NCBI GenBank assembly: GCA_054601695.1 | Contig: BAAHQB010000174.1 | Span: forward strand, 186,001 to 250,000 | DNA from: Amorphochlora amoebiformis | Lineage: Eukaryota; Cercozoa; Chlorarachniophyceae | Length of the DNA: 64,000 nucleotides | Direction: 5' to 3' | In this document: piece by piece, positions 1 to 64,000 of the stretch | How positions within the stretch are numbered: the first letter of the stretch is position 1 | Layout of the letters: every line of letters begins with the position of its first letter | Translations under genes and position numbers: made by a program | Notes under the pieces: model-generated | Databases searched by the model: none | Seen by the model: only the letters and a program-made list of their open reading frames with translations | What the model was told of the DNA's origin: nothing

Positions 1-6558
<6,558 letters not shown>

Positions 6559-7112
6559 TGAAATGCATGCACGTGACAGAGCTGCCTGAATATTCCAGAC
6601 ATTCCCTAAATTTCCCTAAATTTTCTGGATTCTATTCTCAAGTCTCTAGCTAGTGTCTCACTTGTCCAGCTTTTGTCAGTCAGCAAGCATATACTAGATA
6701 TATCATTGGAATTAATGTCCGGCCCACACTCTGCAATATATTAAGGTCGAGCACGGTAGTACTCTAACTAAAGTCCGCTCCGATTAGCCTAAAGACATGA
6801 TATACGGACATATTATGCGATGAGACTCTGAGGCCAAAAATCTTTTTGACGGGGAATTGAGATATCTTGTCCAATGATCGATTCGACAATGTTGATGTTT
6901 TAATATCTATAGATAATTTTTTGTTTGTGTCAGATCTAATTAATGGATGAGTGATATAAGATATCGAGCTAGATACTAAATATATAAAACGCTAGTCAAT
7001 TGTAACAGATCTGAATTGAAAGTATCGAAAATTACGACGTGTAACCTGTTTCTCATAGAAAAAAAAAAGCTTAGACTCGTAGTAACCCGCTGACTATATT
7101 AAGTACTATTCT
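6559..7112. other. Convergent intergenic region between genes A and B
   Basis: Unique sequence with no supported exon, containing both 3' ends. An AT-rich stretch with TTTTTTTTTC-like runs near 7060 and GAATATTCCAGACATTCC near 6588 are the only features I see. Confidence 0.5.
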
Positions 7113-17752
<10,640 letters not shown>

Positions 17753-18374
17753 CACGAATATTCAGACCCAGAAACTTATGAGAACTTCCCAGAATATTCT
17801 AGGAAGAGTTTTTCCAACTGCAGCGATTTTCCAGAAATTTCCCGCACACTCTGAAATGTTCCCGCGAAAAATGTCTTTTCTGGAGAATCTTCTAGAATAT
17901 TCCTTTGGTTTCTGCTAATTGTCTTCTCGAACCCAGAGAATTCGCCAGAATATTCCAGCAAGATTGTTCGTAGGAATTGGTGGAGGTTCTGGACAGCTCT
18001 GCTAAACGAACAAACGAAGTATTCAGACCATTTTTTTAATGTTTTCCATTATTCTCATGTTTTGTTTGTGTTTTTTTCTCGTTTTTCGCTCGTCATACAC
18101 CCCCCCCCCCCAAAATCGATCCCGCATTACTTTTATTCTCTATATCTAAGGTCGTAATCCGTAATCTCCCTGTCCCCCCCCTCCCACGAACCCCGAAAAA
18201 GCGCCAACTCTGTCTCTCCTGACAAAAACTCCGTGAGCTGTGACTTCCTGAGTGACAACACTGCTGGGGATTGTGACAGAACTAAGTGACAACTTCCTTT
18301 TGACACGTGACCGGTGAAAGAGACACACTGTGGCGTGCCGTCGGTTGGATAGTTGCTTCCGGGTAAAGCGGCAT
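17753..18374. promoter_or_regulatory. Divergent promoter region of genes B and C with heat-shock-element-like motifs
   Basis: Unique, exon-free sequence between two start codons in opposite directions. It contains a perfect three-unit HSE pattern TTC-TA-GAA-TA-TTC at 17890-17902 and partial GAATATTC units at about 17757, 17792 and 17947. A C10 run is at about 18100. Regulation by heat-shock factor is inference only. Confidence 0.4.
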
Positions 18375-29020
<10,646 letters not shown>

Positions 29021-29127
29021 TAAGGGTTAGGGTTAGGGTTAGGGTTAGGGTTAGGGTTAGGGTTAGGGTGAGGGTTAGGGGCAGGGTTACGGTTGAGGGT
29101 TTCAAATTTCAATATGGATATACATAA

Positions 29128-29181
<54 letters not shown>

Positions 29182-29238
29182 TGTAATATACATATACATA
29201 TGTAGATATATATGTATAACATAAATATATATATATAT

Positions 29239-29270
<32 letters not shown>

Positions 29271-29339
29271 GTAGATATAGAAAAATATATAAATAAATAA
29301 ACATATATATATATATATTATATATATTATATATATATA

Positions 29340-29377
<38 letters not shown>

Positions 29378-29510
29378 GTATATGCATTTATATATGTGTA
29401 CATGACTAACTACGTTTATTAAAAAAGAAGTATTTCCAAATACGTGAGGAGCTTATTCACATTTAAAGATATACATATGTATGTGCATGTATATATTTAC
29501 ACACACACAC

Positions 29511-29552
<42 letters not shown>

Positions 29553-29574
29553 CTATTTCTCTATATATATGCAT

Positions 29575-29605
<31 letters not shown>

Positions 29606-29615
29606 ATACATATAT

Positions 29616-29656
<41 letters not shown>

Positions 29657-29698
29657 TATAAATATATAAAGACACATAAAGACACACATACATATGTG

Positions 29699-29807
<109 letters not shown>

Positions 29808-29857
29808 CTCAAACTTAATACTGATTGATAATTTGGTATTTTATTGTATATACGTAC

Positions 29858-29890
<33 letters not shown>

Positions 29891-29939
29891 TGTACATATA
29901 TATATATATATATATATTTAAATATACATATATGTAAAT

Positions 29940-33958
<4,019 letters not shown>

Positions 33959-34262
33959 TCCTAAGCCGAAATCACCGAAACGATTCGAAAGGCCCTTTTT
34001 TTTCATTTTTTTCCCCAAATCCTAAGCCGAAATCACCGAAACGCTTCGAAAGGCCTTTTTTTTTCCATTTATTTCTCTAATCCTACGCCGAAATCACTGA
34101 AACGATTCGAAAGGTCCTTTCTTTTTCATTTTTTTCCCCAAATCCTAAGCCGAAATCACCGAAACGCTTCGAAAGGCCCTTTTTATTTCATTTATTTCTC
34201 TAATCCAACGCCGAAGTCACTGAAACGATTCGAAAGGCCCCTTTTTTTTCATTTTTTCCCCC
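33959..34262 (+). repeat. 61-bp tandem repeat derived from gene D terminal exon
   Basis: About five units of CGAAATCACCGAAACGATTC plus GAAAGGCCC(T)n, the 3' part of the terminal exon (EITETLRKAL), repeated after the stop codon. It includes T8-9 runs. Confidence 0.85.
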
Positions 34263-34270
34263 AAATATAC

Positions 34271-34358
<88 letters not shown>

Positions 34359-34379
34359 CAGACTAAAGGATTACACCAA

Positions 34380-38178
<3,799 letters not shown>

Positions 38179-38300
38179 GCCTAAAACCTTAACCCTTGCA
38201 ATTTAACACTAGCAAATGACTCTATAAGAACTAAGCAAATATCGTATGTATATATATATATGTATGTGTATATATTATGTACATTATCTGTACGTTAAAC

Positions 38301-57799
<19,499 letters not shown>

Positions 57800-58042
57800 A
57801 ACTAGTATTTACCGACAATTTAGTGTAATTCTGATCGAATATACATACATACATACATATATACATATGTACATTAAAATATATATTATATATATATTTA
57901 TATATATGTATATATATGTATATATGTATGTATACATATATATATATATATATGTATATATATTATATATATATATATATATATGCATATATGTTATATA
58001 TGTATATGTACATATTACATACTCAAAAATACAAGACATACG

Positions 58043-58075
<33 letters not shown>

Positions 58076-58077
58076 CG

Positions 58078-58158
<81 letters not shown>

Positions 58159-58173
58159 TATGTATATATAATA

Positions 58174-58216
<43 letters not shown>

Positions 58217-58247
58217 CTATATGTCTTACACTATGTCATATACTAAT

Positions 58248-58440
58248 AATACATTAGGCTCTAAATGATATGCACGCTTTTTGCTAATTATACATTATGC
58301 TCTAAATCAGATGCACGCTTTTTGCTAATGATGCATTAGGCTCTAAATGATATGCACGCTCTCTGCTAATGATGCATTAGGCTCTAAATGATATGAACGC
58401 TTTTTGCCGATTGTACATTAGGCTCTAAATGATATGCACG
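58248..58440 (+). repeat. 41-bp tandem repeat, copies of gene G exon 1's 5' edge
   Basis: Five units of CATTAGGCTCTAAATGATAT plus GCACGCTTTTTGCTAATGAT. The last passes without a break into the exon at 58422/58434. The period equals that of the unrelated 41-bp array at 355-780. Confidence 0.85.
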
Positions 58441-58509
58441 CTCTTTGTACGAGTAAATTGACAGGAAAAGAAGCAAAATCGCCTAATATTGTCCAAGATT
58501 CGCAAAAGG

Positions 58510-58560
<51 letters not shown>

Positions 58561-58644
58561 CATATATACGTATATATATATATATATATATATACATATG
58601 TGTGTATATATACATACGTATATATATATATATATATATAAATA

Positions 58645-58676
<32 letters not shown>

Positions 58677-58719
58677 CGTATATGTGTATATATATATGTG
58701 TATATATGCGTATATATAC

Positions 58720-58772
<53 letters not shown>

Positions 58773-58876
58773 ATATGCGTGTGTGTATATATATACAAGA
58801 ACATAATATATACATGTATATATATATATATATATATAGATATATATATATATGTATGTAAGCTATATATGTAAAT

Positions 58877-58922
<46 letters not shown>

Positions 58923-59585
58923 TATAATGTATTATAATATTTATGTATATACCAATTACTACTTAGTATTAGGTGATATGCCCTAAATATGTACATATTA
59001 TGACATAATATTATATATATACCAAAAACTTTTTAGGTGATATCGCCTATATATACATATTATAGTATAATATTTATGTATATACTAAACAAAATATAAT
59101 ATCAGGCAATATCCGCTATATATGTACGTATTATAATATTTAATATCTATGTGTATATCAATTAAGACTTAATATTAGGTGATATCGCTCTTATACATAT
59201 TATATATATATATATATATATACGTATTATAATATAGTATTTATGTATATATCAATTAAAACTTAATATTAGGTGATATCGCCTATATATGTGTTATAAT
59301 ATAATATTTATGTATACATCAATTAAATATAATACTTATGTGTATACCAAATAAAATTTAATTAGGTGATATCGTTATATATATATATATGTATCGTAAT
59401 ATAATATTTATATATATATACCAATTAAATCTTAATATAAGATGATATCACCTATATATACACGTATTATAATATAATATTTATGTATATACCAAATAAA
59501 ACTTAATTAGGTGATGTCGCCTATATATACGTATTATAATATAATATTTATGCATATTCTAATCAAAATTTAATTAGGTGATACC

Positions 59586-59648
<63 letters not shown>

Positions 59649-59781
59649 TATTACGATATAATAGTTCATTTATATACTAATTAACACTTAATTAATTAGG
59701 GTCATAGTTAGGGCTAGGTTATTTAGGGTTTGGGTTAGGGCTAGGGTTAGGGTTACGGTTAGGTATAGACATATTTATATA

Positions 59782-59820
<39 letters not shown>

Positions 59821-59822
59821 TG

Positions 59823-59875
<53 letters not shown>

Positions 59876-59892
59876 ATATATATATGTAAGAT

Positions 59893-59934
<42 letters not shown>

Positions 59935-60179
59935 ATTATATATACATATGTATATATGAATATTATATATGTTTTTGAATATACCAATACAAACTTGATA
60001 AGGTGATATCTGTGATATCTCTGATATATATAAATATATATATATATATATAACAAACTCAATTAGGTGATATCTGTGAAGTGTCTTGTTTGGTATGCAT
60101 TATCCTTCGATACCGTAAGGGTAATATATATATATAGATATATAGATGTAGATATATAGATATAGATATATAGATATAA

Positions 60180-60215
<36 letters not shown>

Positions 60216-60317
60216 GAAGAGTCTTGTTTGGTATGCATTATCCTTATTAATGTATTATACATATATATAAATAATATATGTTCATACATTGTCTATCTTT
60301 CGAGGGTAAATTCTAAG

Positions 60318-60391
<74 letters not shown>

Positions 60392-60423
60392 GAATATATA
60401 TTTATGTGAAATACTATACGTAC

Positions 60424-60470
<47 letters not shown>

Positions 60471-60528
60471 GTGTGTGTGTGTGTGTGTGTGTGTATACAC
60501 ATATTAATATTTATATACATATATGTAC

Positions 60529-60579
<51 letters not shown>

Positions 60580-60621
60580 CATATACATAGTGTTACTTAT
60601 GTATTATCTTTCGACAAAGAA

Positions 60622-60668
<47 letters not shown>

Positions 60669-61015
60669 TACACAACCAAGTTTATTTCAAACTTCATAGA
60701 TAACATATATCCATATGCTGATTTATTCATGCTTAGTTCCCAGTATATAATTCAATGTATAATTCAATATTTTCTTAAGTTTAATTCACATTAAGACACA
60801 CAATCGCATACCCTCAACATAAACGTATATCACACATTCCGCAAAACCTGATCACAACTTCTTGGATGAATTTCGGTGATTTTCCCAGGTATTAAAATCA
60901 GGAAAGAATGTGACATGCCGGTTGGTCACGGCGACTAGACTTGGGAAGGAGACGATAGCGTTATTTGTTGACGTAGGGAAATTACTATGAATATCATGTT
61001 ATGTATGTATGTATA

Positions 61016-61080
<65 letters not shown>

Positions 61081-61120
61081 CACACACATATATAATATAT
61101 ATATAAACATGTATATTATA

Positions 61121-61157
<37 letters not shown>

Positions 61158-61247
61158 GCATAGGGACATAACGTATCGGGAGAGGTTAAGAGCGTTAAAA
61201 AAATGAAGAAATCCAACTTTGACTTGATTTTCAAGGTATTATACATA

Positions 61248-61292
<45 letters not shown>

Positions 61293-61563
61293 ACATATCC
61301 ATATATATATATATATATACATATATATGGATTACTGTAGCCCACTCCTTAATTAGAATTATGCGACGAAAATAAGCGCAATATTTCAAATTCTCCAAAT
61401 TTGCGATTATTCCATTATTCTTACTCACCTAGCAAACAAATGTCAACAGTATTCTAACACACACTGTTGGCAACCGAGTGATGGATATCACTACTCACGA
61501 ATTTTTATGAAGTTTTTTTCGGCATCTCATCTGCCCGAGGGCACTACTCACGATTTTTTATAA
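58434..61563 (+). CDS. Five-exon gene of unknown function, about 163 aa (gene G)
   Basis: Exons: 58434-58508 ([23 protein letters not shown]), 60067-60120 ([18 protein letters not shown]), 60889-60972 ([20 protein letters not shown], then ETIALFVD), 61164-61235 ([20 protein letters not shown]), 61357-61563 (TAA 61561-61563). All five are phase 0. The middle three have pyrimidine-rich or clean AG acceptors and GT donors. If the first exon is internal it would start at 58422 after ATTAG. An in-frame TAG just upstream of the ATG favours a true start. The last exon is long (68 aa) and could be partly untranslated. No family is recognised. Intron 1 holds about a dozen partial copies of exon 2's 5' edge. 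A 55-bp direct duplication straddles the stop codon. Confidence 0.5.
58950..60060 (+). repeat. Dispersed-tandem copies of gene G exon 2's 5' edge
   Basis: About a dozen units of roughly 60-90 bp with AATTAG|GTGATATCGCC and a TATTATAATATAATATTTAT spacer, upstream of exon 60067-60120. A short TTAGGG block sits at 59700-59765. Downstream 3'-edge copies are at 60213-60245, about 60290-60310 and 60590-60620. Confidence 0.85.
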
Positions 61564-61605
61564 AATTTTTTTCGGCATCTCATCTGCCCAAGGGCAGGAA
61601 TAAAC
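61500..61605 (+). repeat. 55-bp direct duplication at gene G 3' end
   Basis: CACTACTCACGA(A/T)TTTTTAT... to CATCTGCCC(G/A)AGGGC occurs twice; the second copy contains the stop. GGAATAAACC near 61597 is a candidate poly(A) signal. Confidence 0.75.
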
Positions 61606-61735
61606 CCCTTGGGAAAGCTTACGACCACGTTGGGTCATTATAGTAACTGTCCTGGTGTAGTTTTGTATGTTTTGAAATGTGGGACATCTGTTCGAGCTCA
61701 TTTACGAAATCAGTTTTTGATACGTGTGGGTAGGA

Positions 61736-63667
<1,932 letters not shown>

Positions 63668-63709
63668 GTGAGTACGTGTAGATTTCTAGTGGGTTTTCCT
63701 CTCTTTGTT

Positions 63710-63812
63710 TCTGGGTTTGGTTAATCCCGGGCTTGGGTTTGGTTAATCCCGGGTTTAGGTTTGGTTAATACCGGGCTTGGGTTTGGTTAAGCCCGGGATT
63801 GGGTCTGAACGT
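63710..63812 (+). repeat. GGTTTGGTTAATCCCGGG minisatellite
   Basis: Four to five units of about 21 bp in the last intron, sharing the CCCGGG core with the preceding coding exon. A TTAGGG block follows at 63880-63950. Confidence 0.85.
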
Positions 63813-64000
63813 CGAAAGTTATAAGATTTGAAAATATATTCCTCTTTTTTATCCTCTTTAAGTTTGTTTGGATGTAAGATTAGATTAGGGTTAGGGTTAG
63901 GGTTAGGGTTAGGGTAAGGGTTAGGGTTGAGTTAGGGTAATGGTTAGGGCTTTGGATTTTAAAAATTTCTTCGCACACGAAAAATAGTTTAAACCCGAAA

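Noticed and set aside
17776-17961. 61-codon minus-strand frame upstream of gene B
   Set aside because: Low complexity around GAATATTCC. It lies in the promoter region and adds nothing in phase.
61231-61428. Minus-strand frame [18 protein letters not shown]
   Set aside because: No ATG, and it is antisense to the gene G terminal exon. A GTGAGT-like site near 61430 has no open exon before it.

Overview
The window is eukaryotic nuclear DNA with very few long open frames. Most of it is (AT)n microsatellite and degenerate telomere-type hexamer (TTAGGG/CCCTAA), with short islands of unique sequence between. Long reading frames such as poly-(Ile-Tyr), (Ala-Arg)n and (Leu-Thr)n are translated repeats, not genes. 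The organism is not identified. TTAGGG telomere-type repeats, standard GT-AG introns and a standard code fit many unicellular eukaryotes, and one window cannot settle the lineage.

Read as short exons (8 to 203 nt) between repeat-filled introns, the islands join in phase into eight multi-exon genes. Three models are supported by homology that runs across splice junctions. (A) Plus strand, 1-6558, 5' partial: the C-terminal half of a GDP-D-glucose/GDP-L-galactose phosphorylase (GDPGP1/VTC2 family). (B) Minus strand, 17752-7113: a 19-exon, 319-residue ankyrin-repeat protein with an acidic tail ending in a basic nuclear-type signal. (F) Plus strand, 38301-57799: a 43-exon protein of about 660 residues containing a C2-like domain. 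The others are plus-strand genes of unknown function: C (18375-29020), D (29940-33958), E (34380-38178), G (58434-61563) and H (61736 to beyond the right edge). A and B converge. B and C diverge from a roughly 620-bp promoter region carrying heat-shock-element-like motifs. C to H all read rightward.

Two architectural rules recur. First, many exons are flanked by truncated copies of themselves: copies of the 5' exon edge (with its acceptor) lie upstream and copies of the 3' exon edge (with its donor) lie downstream, spaced by AT microsatellite. Second, telomere-type repeats fill introns with transcription-related polarity. In the sense strand CCCTAA arrays run straight into the 3' splice site (often as CTAACCCTAG), and TTAGGG arrays often start at the 5' splice site (G|GTTAGG). 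Other blocks are a poly-G/(CG)n tract of about 610 bp, a CACGTG minisatellite and several (GA)n tracts, nearly all inside introns. No tRNA, rRNA, transposon or CRISPR was seen.

All exon models come from reading by eye and phase bookkeeping, without transcripts. Single exons may be wrong even where the gene is right.
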